Notes: generated by a model from the letters alone, not told the origin. A DNA stretch of 64,000 bases from Luteibacter anthropi (GCF_011759365.1 NZ_JAARLZ010000010.1:1-64000); one strand, 5' to 3'. Numbered from the stretch's first letter, positions 17,801 through 26,617 are shown. Program-made: numbers and translations.

Positions 17801-18571
17801 TCAACGGCGGGTGAAGGACACTCCCGTGGCCGCTTCCAGCAGGTCGGCCGGCAGGGCCGAACGTGCCACGGCCACCCGCTCGAAACCTGCCGCCATGGCG
17901 ATTCCCCGCAGCCGTTCACTGCTGACCACGGCGACCGCCTGAACCAGCCGCCGCCATGCCGGGGCGATGAGCGAACGTTGCAGGTGCTCCAGGGCCTCGG
18001 CGCTGGAAAGCAGCACGGCGGAGCGCTTGCCGAGCTTCAGCAGGGGATCGATGTGGCGGCGGTCGATCCGCGGCGCCACGCGGTGATACACGTGGATCTC
18101 GTCCAGCCTGGCGCCCCGGGCGGCCAGCTGCTCGCGCAGCAGGCCACGACCGCCAGGCGCGCCCACCAGGGCAACACGACGGCCGGCGATGTCGGCCAGT
18201 TCCGGAAGGGCGAGCACGCCCTCGCTATCCTGGCGCGAATCAGGGAAATGGACATCGGTGATGCCGGCGGTCTTGAGCGCGCGGGCGGTGCCCCGCCCCA
18301 CGGCAATCACGGTGGCCCGGGTCGCCAGGGGCAGCAGATCGGCGGCGAAGCGCACGGCGGCCGGGCTGGTGAACAGCAGGGTGTCGCCCTCGAGCGCCTC
18401 GCGCAGCGACGCATGCGTGGCGGAGGCGTCGGCGGTGGCACGCAGCGACAGGCCGGGCACGGCGACGGGAATCCCGCCCAGCTTGCGTACCCGGCGGGAC
18501 AACGGCCCCGCCGTACCGGCGGGTCGGGTGATGACGACGGTGACGTTGCGGAGAGGTTGTGTACGGCTCAC
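17801..18571 (-). CDS. hemD: Uroporphyrinogen-III synthase
   Basis: A GTG start at 18571 gives 256 residues, the normal HemD length; the frame is open further upstream to 18847 but that part has no family similarity and overlaps the divergent thioesterase gene. The two-lobed fold is visible as LRNVTVVITRPAG at the start, DTLLFTSPAAVRF, VIAVGRGTARALKTAG, then DEIHVYHRV and SAVLLSSAEALEHL. It closes and rearranges hydroxymethylbilane to uroporphyrinogen III in tetrapyrrole synthesis. First gene of the hemD-hemX-hemY run; hemC is not in the window. Confidence 0.88.
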   Translation of the reverse strand: MSRTQPLRNVTVVITRPAGTAGPLSRRVRKLGGIPVAVPGLSLRATADASATHASLREALEGDTLLFTSPAAVRFAADLLPLATRATVIAVGRGTARALKTAGITDVHFPDSRQDSEGVLALPELADIAGRRVALVGAPGGRGLLREQLAARGARLDEIHVYHRVAPRIDRRHIDPLLKLGKRSAVLLSSAEALEHLQRSLIAPAWRRLVQAVAVVSSERLRGIAMAAGFERVAVARSALPADLLEAATGVSFTRR

Positions 18572-18698
18572 GGAAGCATCCTGCGGTGTGACAGGCCAGC
18601 ATAGGAACATGGGATACATGTCACCACTGCCGAAGGTATGGGGGGAATCCCCCGTACGGGTGCGAACGGACGATATGCCCCCGTAGACTTCCGCTCTT

Positions 18699-19163
18699 AT
18701 GATTGCGATCGACGACTCCCTCAAGGCTCTCGAGGCCTTCATCCTCGGCAGCATCCCGCTTGCCCGGGCCATGGACATCCACCTCGCCGGCTTCGACGGC
18801 GAGTGTCTGCGCATGACCGCACCGCTGGGGCCTAACATCAACGACAAGGGCTGTGCCTTCGGCGGCAGCCTGGCCAGCGTGATGACCCTGGCCTGCTGGG
18901 CCCTCGTCGAAGCCTCGCTGCGCCAGCGCGGGCATGACTGCGACCTGTTCGTGGGCGATTCGACGATCCGTTATCTCGCGCCGGTCTGGGGGGATATCGA
19001 GGCGGAGGCCCGTCTCGCTCCCCGTGGGGACTGGAACGTATTCTTTGCCACCCTGGATGCCCGTGGCCGTACCCGCGGCGACTTCACCTGCGTGGTGCCC
19101 GGCGACGACGGCAGGCCGGCCGCCACGCTTGAAGCGCGCTTCGTGGCCAAGCGCCGGGCATAA
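18699..19163 (+). CDS. YiiD C-terminal type hot-dog thioesterase
   Basis: 154 residues matching the putative thioesterase domain found at the C-terminus of YiiD/FabY-like proteins: LEAFILGSIPLARAMDIHLA, LRMTAPLGPNINDKGCAFGG, SLASVMTLACWALVEA and GDSTIRYLAPVWGDIEAEA. Likely hydrolyses an acyl-CoA or acyl-ACP thioester; substrate unknown. It stands alone without the acetyltransferase half. Divergent from hemD. The stop codon overlaps the next start as TAATG, so the following lipoprotein is probably translationally coupled. Confidence 0.82.
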   Translation: MIAIDDSLKALEAFILGSIPLARAMDIHLAGFDGECLRMTAPLGPNINDKGCAFGGSLASVMTLACWALVEASLRQRGHDCDLFVGDSTIRYLAPVWGDIEAEARLAPRGDWNVFFATLDARGRTRGDFTCVVPGDDGRPAATLEARFVAKRRA

Positions 19164-19606
19164 TGCCGGCCGAAGCCCCGATGGAACCTGCCATGCGCCG
19201 TATCGTCCTACCCGTCCTGGTCGCCGCCCTGGCCCTGCTGGCCGGCTGCGCCTCCGACAAGCGCAGCGATTCGCTGACCACGACGCTTATGCGTTACGGA
19301 TCGGCCATCCGCTGGGGCGACTTCACCACGGCCCAGGCCTTCGTGGACCCGGATTACGCCGCAGCGCACCCGCTCAGCTCCATTGAGCAAAGCCGCCTCG
19401 CCCAGCTGCGCGTCACGTCCTACGACGAGGGCGGCGGTCCCCAGGCCGAGGGCAAGAACGAGGTGGTGCAGGTGGTCCAGGTCAGCGTAGTGAACCTGAA
19501 CACCCAGGCCGAGCGCAGCATCGTCGATCGCCAGCGCTGGCATTACGACAGCGAAAAGAACCGCTGGTACCTCATGACGGGGCTGCCCGACTTCTCGCCG
19601 CACTGA
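19163..19606 (+). CDS. Predicted lipoprotein
   Basis: 147 residues from the overlapping ATG; the true start may be 19193 (MRRIVLPVLVAALALLAGC), which gives a more typical lipoprotein signal. The lipobox LLAGC places the lipidated Cys at residue 28 of the longer form. The mature part (about 115 residues) has DFTTAQAFVDPDYAAAHPLS and RSIVDRQRWHYDSEKNRWYL, a small alpha/beta domain of unknown function common in Xanthomonadaceae. It should sit on the periplasmic face of a membrane. A TATAAT follows at 19612-19617, probably the promoter of the next gene. Confidence 0.75.
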   Translation: MPAEAPMEPAMRRIVLPVLVAALALLAGCASDKRSDSLTTTLMRYGSAIRWGDFTTAQAFVDPDYAAAHPLSSIEQSRLAQLRVTSYDEGGGPQAEGKNEVVQVVQVSVVNLNTQAERSIVDRQRWHYDSEKNRWYLMTGLPDFSPH

Positions 19607-19654
19607 ACCCGATATAATCGGATGTTTTGATCCCTTGCGGCCCTGGAAGACCGG

Positions 19655-20101
19655 ATGAACGACGTACTGCACAAGCTGCCCGAATTCGCGAGCAACCACC
19701 TCGCGCTGGTGGCCCTTTTCGTGGCCATCCTGATCGCGCTGATCGTCGGGGAGGCCAGCCGCCTGTTCCGCAAGTGGAAGAGCCTGACCCCGGCTGCCCT
19801 CACCCAGCTGATCAACCGCGACACCCCGCTCATCATCGATCTCTCGGCCAGCGCCGATTTCGAGAAGGCGCATATCCCGGGCGCCAAGAACGTGGCGATG
19901 AGCCAGTTCGACCCGGAAACCCAGAAGGATCTTTCCAAGGCGAAGGAGCTTCCGGTGGTGCTGATCGACAAGGACGGCCGCAGCGTGGGCAAGGCGGCCA
20001 ACCGCCTGATCAAGGCCGGTTTCACGCGGGTTTTCGTGCTGGAAGGCGGTACCTACGCCTGGCAGAACGCGCAGTTGCCGGTGGCCAAAGGCAAGAAGTA
20101 A
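19655..20101 (+). CDS. Membrane-anchored rhodanese-like protein without catalytic Cys
   Basis: 148 residues, similar in layout to E. coli YibN: an N-terminal membrane helix (residues 16-32; LALVALFVAILIALIVG) and a rhodanese domain (about 45-140; PLIIDLSASADFEKAHIPGA, KNVAMSQF, LEGGTYAWQNAQLPV). The active-site loop reads VVLIDKDGRS where active sulfurtransferases have Cys, so Asp replaces the sulphur-carrying residue and the protein is probably a binding or scaffold module. GGAAG before ATG 19655 supports the start. Confidence 0.85.
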   Translation: MNDVLHKLPEFASNHLALVALFVAILIALIVGEASRLFRKWKSLTPAALTQLINRDTPLIIDLSASADFEKAHIPGAKNVAMSQFDPETQKDLSKAKELPVVLIDKDGRSVGKAANRLIKAGFTRVFVLEGGTYAWQNAQLPVAKGKK

Positions 20102-20112
20102 GGGTTTCGCCC

Positions 20113-20222
20113 GGACGGTCGCGCGCGAGGCGCGCTCCTACAACGGTCGCGTTGGGCTGGGGGCGTATCGCTTGGGGGCGCTCGCTGGGGGCTTTTGTAG
20201 GAGCGCGCCTTGCGCGCGACCG
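20113..20222. repeat. Inverted pair of REP-like repeats
   Basis: Forward copy at 20113-20143 and inverse copy at 20196-20222, separated by about 52 bp with a GGGGGC-rich spacer, between convergent genes. Confidence 0.85.
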
Positions 20223-20248
20223 GTCCGGGAAAAAATCCGCCGGCTCCC

Positions 20249-21304
20249 TCAAAGCCCGTGAATCCCCGCCCTTCCGCGCAGGATCTCCGCCAGCACATCA
20301 GGCGCCAGGTCGAACGAATCGAAATACAGCCGGTCATCCGGCAACCCGGCCGCCGCGAAGGCCTCGCGCCCCAGCTGGATCATGGCGGGCGGCCCGCTCA
20401 TATAGACGTCGAAGCCGGAAAGATCGGCGTGATCGGCCAGCAAAGCCTCATGCACCAACCCCGCGCGCGCACCCGAGGCCTCTGCCGCCGCATCATCGGA
20501 CAACACCGGCGTGAACCGCAGGTCAGGCACCCGGCGCTCCCACTCCCGGGCCATGTCGGCCAGGTAGAGATCTTCGGCCTGTCTCGCGCCCCAGTACACA
20601 TGCATCGGCCGGCGCGTACCCAGCTCGATGAAATGCTCCACGATGGCCTTCACCGGCGCGAATCCCGTACCACCGGCCATGAACAACATGGGCCGCTCGG
20701 AGTCCTCACGCGGCACGAAGGTGCCCAGCGGCGCCTCGATGACCAGGCGGTCGCCGATCTTCAGCGATTCGTACACCCACGACGTGAACCCGCCCCCCGG
20801 CACATAACGCACGTGCAGCTCGATGCTGCCGTCCGCCACGGGACCGTTGGCGATGGAAAACGGCCGGTGCTTGCCGTCTTCGAGAATCACGTCGAGATAC
20901 TGCCCCGGCAGCCAGTTCAGGCGGTCGCCATCGACCGGCTTCAGCCACACGCCCACCACTTCGGGCGCCAGCTCGCGGCGGGCCACCACTTCGGTCTGCA
21001 CGCGACGATGCGGAATGTCCTCGACGGAGGCGATCTCACGCGCACGGATGGCGATATCGCCCACCGGCACTGCCTGGCAGAGCAGGATCGCGCCATGCGC
21101 GCGGGCATCGGTACTCAAGGCCACCGGCGGGTTGTGCGGATAGGCGCAATGCCCTTGCACAAGGGTGGCCTTGCAGCTGCCGCAGACGCCGCCGCGACAC
21201 GAATAGGGCAACGCGATGCCGGCACGCTGGGCGGCTTCGAGCACGGTTTCGTCGCCGGACGCGTCAAAGCGCTTGCCGGACGTTGTAAGGGTTACGGTGG
21301 GCAC
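20249..21304 (-). CDS. Ferredoxin-type flavin oxidoreductase (2Fe-2S plus FNR domains)
   Basis: 351 residues from a GTG start. Residues 1-90 are a plant-type ferredoxin (YSCRGGVCGSC plus a distal ILLCQ give the C-x4-C-x2-C...C ligand set); residues about 95-200 bind FAD (PGQYLDVI, RPFSIANGP); the rest binds NAD(P)H (MAGGTGFAPVKAIVEH, VYMSGPPAMI). Same architecture as AscD/CDP-6-deoxy-hexulose reductases and as reductase subunits of ring hydroxylases; it passes electrons from NAD(P)H to an unknown partner. A perfect TATAAT lies six bases upstream of the GTG, suggesting a leaderless mRNA. Confidence 0.88.
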   Translation of the reverse strand: MPTVTLTTSGKRFDASGDETVLEAAQRAGIALPYSCRGGVCGSCKATLVQGHCAYPHNPPVALSTDARAHGAILLCQAVPVGDIAIRAREIASVEDIPHRRVQTEVVARRELAPEVVGVWLKPVDGDRLNWLPGQYLDVILEDGKHRPFSIANGPVADGSIELHVRYVPGGGFTSWVYESLKIGDRLVIEAPLGTFVPREDSERPMLFMAGGTGFAPVKAIVEHFIELGTRRPMHVYWGARQAEDLYLADMAREWERRVPDLRFTPVLSDDAAAEASGARAGLVHEALLADHADLSGFDVYMSGPPAMIQLGREAFAAAGLPDDRLYFDSFDLAPDVLAEILRGRAGIHGL

Positions 21305-21310
21305 GCGCCC

Positions 21311-21316
21311 ATTATA
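21311..21316 (-). promoter_or_regulatory. Consensus -10 box of the reductase gene, leaderless arrangement
   Basis: TATAAT on the minus strand, then six bases (GGGCGC), then the GTG start. CTTAAG 17 bases upstream could be a weak -35. It overlaps the divergent thioesterase leader. Confidence 0.6.
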
Positions 21317-21354
21317 GGACAATGGGTCCTTTCCTTAAGCCAAAGCGCCTGCCC

Positions 21355-21807
21355 ATGACCATCTGGAAGCAATCCACCGATCTCGCCCACATCAATGCCT
21401 GGAGCCGCGGCACGATGATGGAGACCCTGGACATCCGCTTCATCGAGGTCGGCGACGACTGGCTGCGCGCCACCATGCCGGTGGACCACCGCACCAAGCA
21501 GCCCTTCGGCCTGCTCCACGGCGGCGCCTCGGTGGTGCTGGCCGAAACCCTCGGCAGCACGGCCTCCCTGCTCACCCTCGACGTCGAGAAGGAAGTCGCC
21601 GTGGGCCTCGACATCAACGCCAACCACATCCGAGGCGTACGCGGCGGCTTCGTCACCGGCACGGCCAAGGCCGCCCACCTGGGCCGCACCACCCAGGTAT
21701 GGGAGATCCGCATCGAGGACGAAGCCGGCAAGCTGGTCTGCCTGTCGCGCCTGACCATGGCCGTGATCCCCTCGCCGGGCGGTGCCCCGGGAAACCTGCG
21801 CTCGTGA
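21355..21807 (+). CDS. PaaI/YdiI-type hot-dog acyl-CoA thioesterase
   Basis: 150 residues with the family signature GLLHGGASVVLAETLGS, including the HGG turn and the catalytic Glu, then INANHIRGVRGGFVTGTA. Close in layout to E. coli YdiI/MenI, which hydrolyses aromatic acyl-CoA esters such as 1,4-dihydroxy-2-naphthoyl-CoA. I prefer ATG 21355 (MTIWKQSTDLAHIN), where homologues start, to the upstream 21322. The stop overlaps the GTG of the next gene (GTGA), indicating coupling. Confidence 0.85.
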   Translation: MTIWKQSTDLAHINAWSRGTMMETLDIRFIEVGDDWLRATMPVDHRTKQPFGLLHGGASVVLAETLGSTASLLTLDVEKEVAVGLDINANHIRGVRGGFVTGTAKAAHLGRTTQVWEIRIEDEAGKLVCLSRLTMAVIPSPGGAPGNLRS

Positions 21808-22748
21808 GCCGCGCCGCGCCCTACGCCTCGCTGACACCCGATGTCGTGCTTGCTGCCGTCGACGCGGCGGGCTCGTGGAGCGACGGGCGCCTGCTGACGC
21901 TCAACAGCTACGAAAACCGCGTCTTCCAGGTGGGACTGGAAGACGGCGGCTTCGTGGTGGCGAAGTTCTACCGCCCCGGGCGCTGGAGCGATGCGGCCAT
22001 CCTCGAAGAACACGCCTTCGCGCAGGAACTGGTGGAAGCGGAGATTCCCATGGTCGCCCCGCTGGTCTTCGACGGCCAGACGCTGCTGCGTCATGAGGGT
22101 TTCCGCTATGCGCTGTATCCGCGCCGAGGCGGACGGGCACCGTCGCTGGAATCCACCGACCAGCTCGAATGGCTGGGGCGCCTGATCGGGCGCATGCATG
22201 CGGTGGGCTCACGCGAAACCTTCCACGATCGCGCCACGCTCGACCGCGCGTCGATGATCGAAAACCCAGCCCGTGCCGCCCTCGCCTCGTCGCTGCTGCC
22301 TTCGCACCTGGCCAACGCCTATCGCGACGCCGTCAGTCGCGTGGACGATGCGGTGGCCAACCGCTTCGAAGCCGTGGGCCCCATGCGCCGCATCCGCCTG
22401 CATGGCGACTGCCACCCGGGCAACGTGCTGTGGACCGATGCCGGTCCGCATTTCGTGGATCTGGACGACGCCCGCATGGGCCCGGCGATGCAGGACCTAT
22501 GGATGCTCGCCTCCGATCCGGTCACCTTCGACGCCCTGCTGGAAGGCTACGCCCAGTTCCGCGACCTCGACCCGGCCGAACTCGCCCTGGTGCCCGCGCT
22601 GCGCGCCATGCGCCAGGTGCACTATGCCGGCTGGATCGCCGAACGCTGGGACGATCCGGCCTTTCCTGCCGCCTTCCCTTTCGCGGCCAAACCGCGCTGG
22701 TGGGAGCAGCACGTGGCCGACCTGCACGAGGCCGCGGACGCGCTTTAG
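21804..22748 (+). CDS. srkA: SrkA (YihE)-type stress-response kinase
   Basis: 314 residues from a GTG that overlaps the preceding stop by four bases. APH-fold kinase: LNSYENRVFQVGLEDGGFVV with AKFYRPGRWS (nucleotide-binding lobe), catalytic loop RIRLHGDCHPGNVLW and metal-binding FVDLDDARMGPAMQDLW. This matches SrkA, a Ser/Thr kinase that protects against Cpx-linked stress and programmed death. Cytoplasmic. Confidence 0.88.
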   Translation: MSRAAPYASLTPDVVLAAVDAAGSWSDGRLLTLNSYENRVFQVGLEDGGFVVAKFYRPGRWSDAAILEEHAFAQELVEAEIPMVAPLVFDGQTLLRHEGFRYALYPRRGGRAPSLESTDQLEWLGRLIGRMHAVGSRETFHDRATLDRASMIENPARAALASSLLPSHLANAYRDAVSRVDDAVANRFEAVGPMRRIRLHGDCHPGNVLWTDAGPHFVDLDDARMGPAMQDLWMLASDPVTFDALLEGYAQFRDLDPAELALVPALRAMRQVHYAGWIAERWDDPAFPAAFPFAAKPRWWEQHVADLHEAADAL

Positions 22749-22803
22749 CCTGCGCTCACCCTTCATCGTCATAATCCCCCGTCCGTCGTTCCAGGGATCC
22801 CGC

Positions 22804-23247
22804 ATGCAATCGTTCTTCACCCGCATCATCGCCGTCTTCGAGATCGCCGGCGGCCTCTATGGGCTGGTCCGCCAGTTCGACCACCTGCTGGGCTCGCGGA
22901 TGAATGGCCTTGACGCCGTGGTAACGGTACTGGGCGTGCTGATGTTCGGCTTCATCCTCGTCGCGGGCGTGCTGCTGGCAAGCAACGACGGCCGTGGCAC
23001 GCAGATGTCGGTGTGGGCGCAGTTCCTCCAGGTGCCGCTGGTCGCCACGCCCGTCTTCAGCTACGCGCTTTCCGCCGGCGCCTTCGCGAACCTCTCCTTC
23101 ACCCTGCAGCGTTCGCCGCGCCTGGGCTTCGACTGGGCCATCGCCGAGCATGGCTGGCTGCTGGCCCTGGGCGGCCCCTCCGCCGCGCACATCGGTGTGA
23201 ACCTGCTGGCCCTGGTTTCCTGGCTGATGCTGCGATACGGCCGGTAA
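22804..23247 (+). CDS. Hypothetical inner-membrane protein, four transmembrane segments
   Basis: 147 residues with hydrophobic segments at about 8-25, 38-60, 72-95 and 117-143 (GLDAVVTVLGVLMFGFILVA and GVNLLALVSWLMLRYGR are the clearest). No family recognised. AGGGATCCCGC precedes the ATG and gives a weak binding site. It sits between srkA and rlmI on the same strand. Confidence 0.65.
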   Translation: MQSFFTRIIAVFEIAGGLYGLVRQFDHLLGSRMNGLDAVVTVLGVLMFGFILVAGVLLASNDGRGTQMSVWAQFLQVPLVATPVFSYALSAGAFANLSFTLQRSPRLGFDWAIAEHGWLLALGGPSAAHIGVNLLALVSWLMLRYGR

Positions 23248-23265
23248 CGCCTACCGGCTCCGCGA

Positions 23266-23271
23266 TATCAT
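23266..23271 (+). promoter_or_regulatory. -10 box of rlmI, leaderless arrangement
   Basis: TATCAT, then six bases (TGGGCG), then the rlmI ATG at 23278. No Shine-Dalgarno present. Confidence 0.45.
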
Positions 23272-23277
23272 TGGGCG

Positions 23278-24447
23278 ATGAATACGCCCACCACCCCCGT
23301 CATCTCCCTCAAAACCGACCGCGTTCCGGGCCATCCCTGGGTCTGGTCCGCACAGATCGTCAAACCCGAGGGGCGCATTCCGCCCGGCAGCGTCGTCGAG
23401 GTGGTGGACGCAAAAGGCCGCTTCGTCGGCCGCGGCTTCTGGAACGGCCACGCCCGCGTGGCCCTGCGCATGCTCACGACCTCGCCCGACGAGACCATCG
23501 ACGCCGGCTGGATTGCCGCGCGCCTGGCCCGTGCGGTGGAGCTTCGCCGCGAACTGCTGCGCCTGGACGACGTCAGCGACGCCTGGCGCGTGGTCCACAG
23601 CGAAGGCGACGGCCTCTCGGGCCTCGTCGTCGACCGTTACGCCAATCACCTGGTCGTCGAGTACTTCGCCGCCGGCATGTGGCGCTTCCGCGACACCATC
23701 CATGCCGAACTGCTGCGGCACTTCCCCGGCGCCTCGCTGTACTGGTTCGCCGAGCAGCACGTGCAGCGCCAGGAATCCTTCGACGTACGCTCGAACGACG
23801 CGCCCTCTGCCGTCGACGTGCACGAGCATGGCCTCGCCTTCCACGCCGCGCCGGGCCTGGGTCACAAGACGGGCTTCTTCGCCGACCAGCGCGACAACCG
23901 TCGCCGCTTCGCCGAGCTGGCCCGCGGCCGTCGCGTGCTCGATCTGTGCTGCAACGCCGGCGGCTTCGCCGTGCACGCCATGAAGGCCGGCGCCAGCGAA
24001 GCCATCGGTGTCGATGCCGATGCCGCCATCCTCGATGTCGCCCGCGAAAACGCCCGCATGAACGGCGTGGAAGCCAGCTTCGAGCAGGGCGATGTCTTCG
24101 AGTGGCTGCGCGCTGCCATCGCGGCCGGACGCACCTGGGATGCCGTGGTGCTCGATCCGCCCAAGCTCACCCGCGACCGCAACCAGGTCGTCAACGCGCT
24201 GAAGAAGTACTTCGCGATGAACCGCACGGCGCTCGACGTGCTGGCCCCGGGTGGCATCCTGCTCACCTGCTCGTGCACGGGCCTCGTCGGCGAAGACGAC
24301 TTCATCGAAATGATCCGTCGCGTGGCCCTCAATGCCGGGCGCGAAATCCAGCTGCTGCATGTGGCCGGTGCGGGCGCCGATCATCCGGTAGCCAGCAACG
24401 TGCCGGAGAACCGTTACCTCAAGGCGGTTTTCTGCAGGGTCGACTGA
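23278..24447 (+). CDS. rlmI: 23S rRNA m5C methyltransferase, RlmI family
   Basis: 389 residues. An N-terminal PUA RNA-binding domain (1-75; PGHPWVWSAQIVKPEGRIPP), a middle EEHEA-like domain and a C-terminal Rossmann methyltransferase: VLDLCCNAGGFAVHAMKAGA for SAM binding, VVLDPPKLTRDR as motif IV and TCSCTG carrying the catalytic Cys pair. E. coli RlmI methylates C1962 of 23S rRNA; this gene very likely does the same. Its start codon follows a TATCAT box by six bases. Confidence 0.9.
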   Translation: MNTPTTPVISLKTDRVPGHPWVWSAQIVKPEGRIPPGSVVEVVDAKGRFVGRGFWNGHARVALRMLTTSPDETIDAGWIAARLARAVELRRELLRLDDVSDAWRVVHSEGDGLSGLVVDRYANHLVVEYFAAGMWRFRDTIHAELLRHFPGASLYWFAEQHVQRQESFDVRSNDAPSAVDVHEHGLAFHAAPGLGHKTGFFADQRDNRRRFAELARGRRVLDLCCNAGGFAVHAMKAGASEAIGVDADAAILDVARENARMNGVEASFEQGDVFEWLRAAIAAGRTWDAVVLDPPKLTRDRNQVVNALKKYFAMNRTALDVLAPGGILLTCSCTGLVGEDDFIEMIRRVALNAGREIQLLHVAGAGADHPVASNVPENRYLKAVFCRVD

Positions 24448-24495
24448 CGACTCATTCACCATGCCTTGATCGTGCGCCGGCCCACACTGCCGGCC

Positions 24496-25578
24496 ATGTC
24501 CAGGAAACCGCCCGCCGGCGCCCTCGTGGTGCCCACTGTAGAACGTGCGCACGCGAAGGCGGCGGGGCTGGTGTATGTCTGCGATACCGATGTCGGCATC
24601 ACGCGATGCCGGCGGGGTCGCGGGTTCGTGTATACCGACCCGCGCGGACGCCGGATTACCAATGAGGCCACGCTGGCGCGTATCCGCGCGCTGGCCATTC
24701 CCCCGGCCTACACCCAGGTGTGGATCTGCCAGCAGGAGCGCGGCCACCTGCAGGCCACGGGGCGCGACGCGCGTCGGCGCAAGCAGTATCGCTACCACGT
24801 GAAGTGGCGCGCGGAGCGCGACCGCGGCAAGTTCGAACGCCTGCTGGATTTCGGAGCCACCTTGCCCCGGCTGCGCCGACGCCTGCGCAAGGATCTCGCC
24901 CTGCCCGGCCTGCCGCGCGACAAGGTGCTGGCGCTGGTGGTGAGCCTGCTCGAAGAAACCATGATCCGCGTGGGCAACGACACCTATGCGCGTGAAAACC
25001 ATTCCTTCGGGCTGACCACCCTGCGTTCGCGCCATGTCGCCGTCCACAAGGGCCGCATCGAATTCCACTTCCGCGGCAAGAGCGGCCAGTGGGCTGACGT
25101 GGTGCTCGACGACCGACGGCTGGTGAAGGCCATACGCCGCGTGCAGGAGCTGCCCGGGCAGCGGCTGTTCCAGTACATCGACGACGACGGCCAGCGCCAG
25201 CCCGTGGACTCGGGCATGGTCAACGACTACCTGCGCGAAGCCACCGGCGGCGAATTCACTGCCAAGGACTTCCGCACCTGGGGTGGCACCGTGCATGCGG
25301 TGGCAATCCTGGCGGGCACGCCGCTACCGGAGGAAGGAGGCGAACGTGCGCTGAAGGCAACGCTGGCCGGCGCCGTGAAAGAAGTGGCCGGGGTGCTCGG
25401 CAACACCCCTGCGGTATGCCGCAGCTCCTACATCCACCCGGAGGTGTTCGCCGGATGGCTCGACGGCGAACTGCAACGTAGGGTGCCACCCACCGATCCG
25501 CGTTTCATCCGCAAGCTGGAAGCCTCGACGCTGGCCTTCCTTCGTCGGCGCCTTCGTGCCGTTACCCGCTCCCGCTGA
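24496..25578 (+). CDS. DNA topoisomerase IB (poxvirus type)
   Basis: 360 residues. N-terminal beta-rich domain (GFVYTDPRGRRITNEATLAR, IPPAYTQVWIC) and C-terminal tyrosine-recombinase-like catalytic domain with VRVGNDTYARENHSFGLTTL-like region, FHFRGKSGQWADV, AKDFRTWGGTVHAV and the nucleophile in CRSSYIHPEV. It relaxes supercoils by transient 3'-phosphotyrosyl nicking; bacterial copies are accessory. I chose ATG 24496 over the upstream TTG at 24466. Confidence 0.92.
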   Translation: MSRKPPAGALVVPTVERAHAKAAGLVYVCDTDVGITRCRRGRGFVYTDPRGRRITNEATLARIRALAIPPAYTQVWICQQERGHLQATGRDARRRKQYRYHVKWRAERDRGKFERLLDFGATLPRLRRRLRKDLALPGLPRDKVLALVVSLLEETMIRVGNDTYARENHSFGLTTLRSRHVAVHKGRIEFHFRGKSGQWADVVLDDRRLVKAIRRVQELPGQRLFQYIDDDGQRQPVDSGMVNDYLREATGGEFTAKDFRTWGGTVHAVAILAGTPLPEEGGERALKATLAGAVKEVAGVLGNTPAVCRSSYIHPEVFAGWLDGELQRRVPPTDPRFIRKLEASTLAFLRRRLRAVTRSR

Positions 25579-25644
25579 CGCTCACGGATGGCTATAGTGC
25601 GCACACGGGGATTCGCGTTGGATTTATCAGGGGCTGTGTTGACG

Positions 25645-26562
25645 ATGTCGCGGTGGAAGGTGATCCCCCTGTTGGCGGCCATGGGCCTGGCCATCACGGT
25701 ACATGCGCAGGAAGCGCCCGACGCACCCGCTCCGATTCCGGGCATACCCGCGCATCGGGGTGTGATCGACGACACCTGGATCATCGCGCCGCGCCGCATG
25801 GGCAATGCCACCCTGGCAGCCGTTAAGAACTACGCCGACGAAGGCGACATCGCCGCCGGTGTTTCGCTGCGCTACCAGATCGACCACGCCGACTGGATCG
25901 CCGCCGACGTCTTTATCTATCCCGCCGGCGACGGCGATGGCAGCCGCATGCTCAAGCGCGCGGTGGATGACTTCCGCGAATCGGTCAACTTTGCCGAGAA
26001 GCAGGAGATTTACCGCAACGTGTGGTGGGGCGACGAAATTCCGTACACGGCCAGCCTTTCGGGCGGCCGCAAACTGGAAGGGCGTTTCCTGCCGATCGTG
26101 TTCGACGCGCAGCAGGACATGCTTACCTCGCGCACCTATTTGTTCTACCGCAAGCTCTACTTCACCAAGATCCGCCTGACCACCACGGTGGATGCGGTGG
26201 ATTCGCTGGTCGATACGTCGGACAAGTTCATCCGCAACCTGCTCGATGGCGTGGAAGTGGTGAGCGTGGGCGGCTGCGGCCGGCAGATGGACGTAGTGGG
26301 CCTGGCGCCCGGGCAGTCGCCGCCTCCTGAGATGGCTGATGGCGTGAGCGCCGATGGCTACCGCGTGGCCCTGCGCACCAACAAGAGCGGCCAGCCCATC
26401 GTGGGTGAAGCCATGAGCAAGGTGATGGCCCTGGCGGCCAAGCGCCAGCTGGCTACCGGCTGCACGGTGCTCGACTACCACCCGCCGCTGGAAGACGGCA
26501 CCCGCACGGTGCTGCACCTGTCGTTCAGCACCGAGGATTGGGGTGCGACGCCGCGGCAGTGA
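25645..26562 (+). CDS. Hypothetical secreted protein
   Basis: 305 residues with a signal peptide (MSRWKVIPLLAAMGLAITVHA, cut near 21). The mature part contains MGNATLAAVKNYADEGDIAAG, VSLRYQIDHADWIAADVFIY, then a histidine-poor alpha/beta domain ending DYHPPLEDGTRTVLHLSFS. No named family recognised; similar single-domain exported proteins occur in related species. A second ATG at 25588 is in frame but would bury the signal peptide. A GC-rich hairpin lies 28 bp after the stop. Confidence 0.72.
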   Translation: MSRWKVIPLLAAMGLAITVHAQEAPDAPAPIPGIPAHRGVIDDTWIIAPRRMGNATLAAVKNYADEGDIAAGVSLRYQIDHADWIAADVFIYPAGDGDGSRMLKRAVDDFRESVNFAEKQEIYRNVWWGDEIPYTASLSGGRKLEGRFLPIVFDAQQDMLTSRTYLFYRKLYFTKIRLTTTVDAVDSLVDTSDKFIRNLLDGVEVVSVGGCGRQMDVVGLAPGQSPPPEMADGVSADGYRVALRTNKSGQPIVGEAMSKVMALAAKRQLATGCTVLDYHPPLEDGTRTVLHLSFSTEDWGATPRQ

Positions 26563-26590
26563 TCGCGGGTTGGCTTGCCGAAACAGAAGC

Positions 26591-26617
26591 GGCCGGGGCG
26601 CGTCCCACGCCCCGACC
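26591..26617. terminator. Possible terminator hairpin without T-run
   Basis: GGCCGGGGCG / CGCCCCGACC with one mismatch and a seven-base loop, downstream of the secreted protein gene. No T-run, so low certainty. Confidence 0.35.

Noticed and set aside
18572-18847. N-terminal extension of hemD
   Set aside because: It overlaps the divergent thioesterase gene and lacks family similarity; GTG 18571 gives normal length.
20249-21304. Idea that the reductase gene is a dedicated sugar-biosynthesis enzyme (AscD)
   Set aside because: No deoxysugar genes nearby; only the domain architecture is shared.
23013-24665. 550-codon frame overlapping rlmI
   Set aside because: Frame-shifted shadow of the membrane protein and rlmI genes with Arg/Pro-rich composition.
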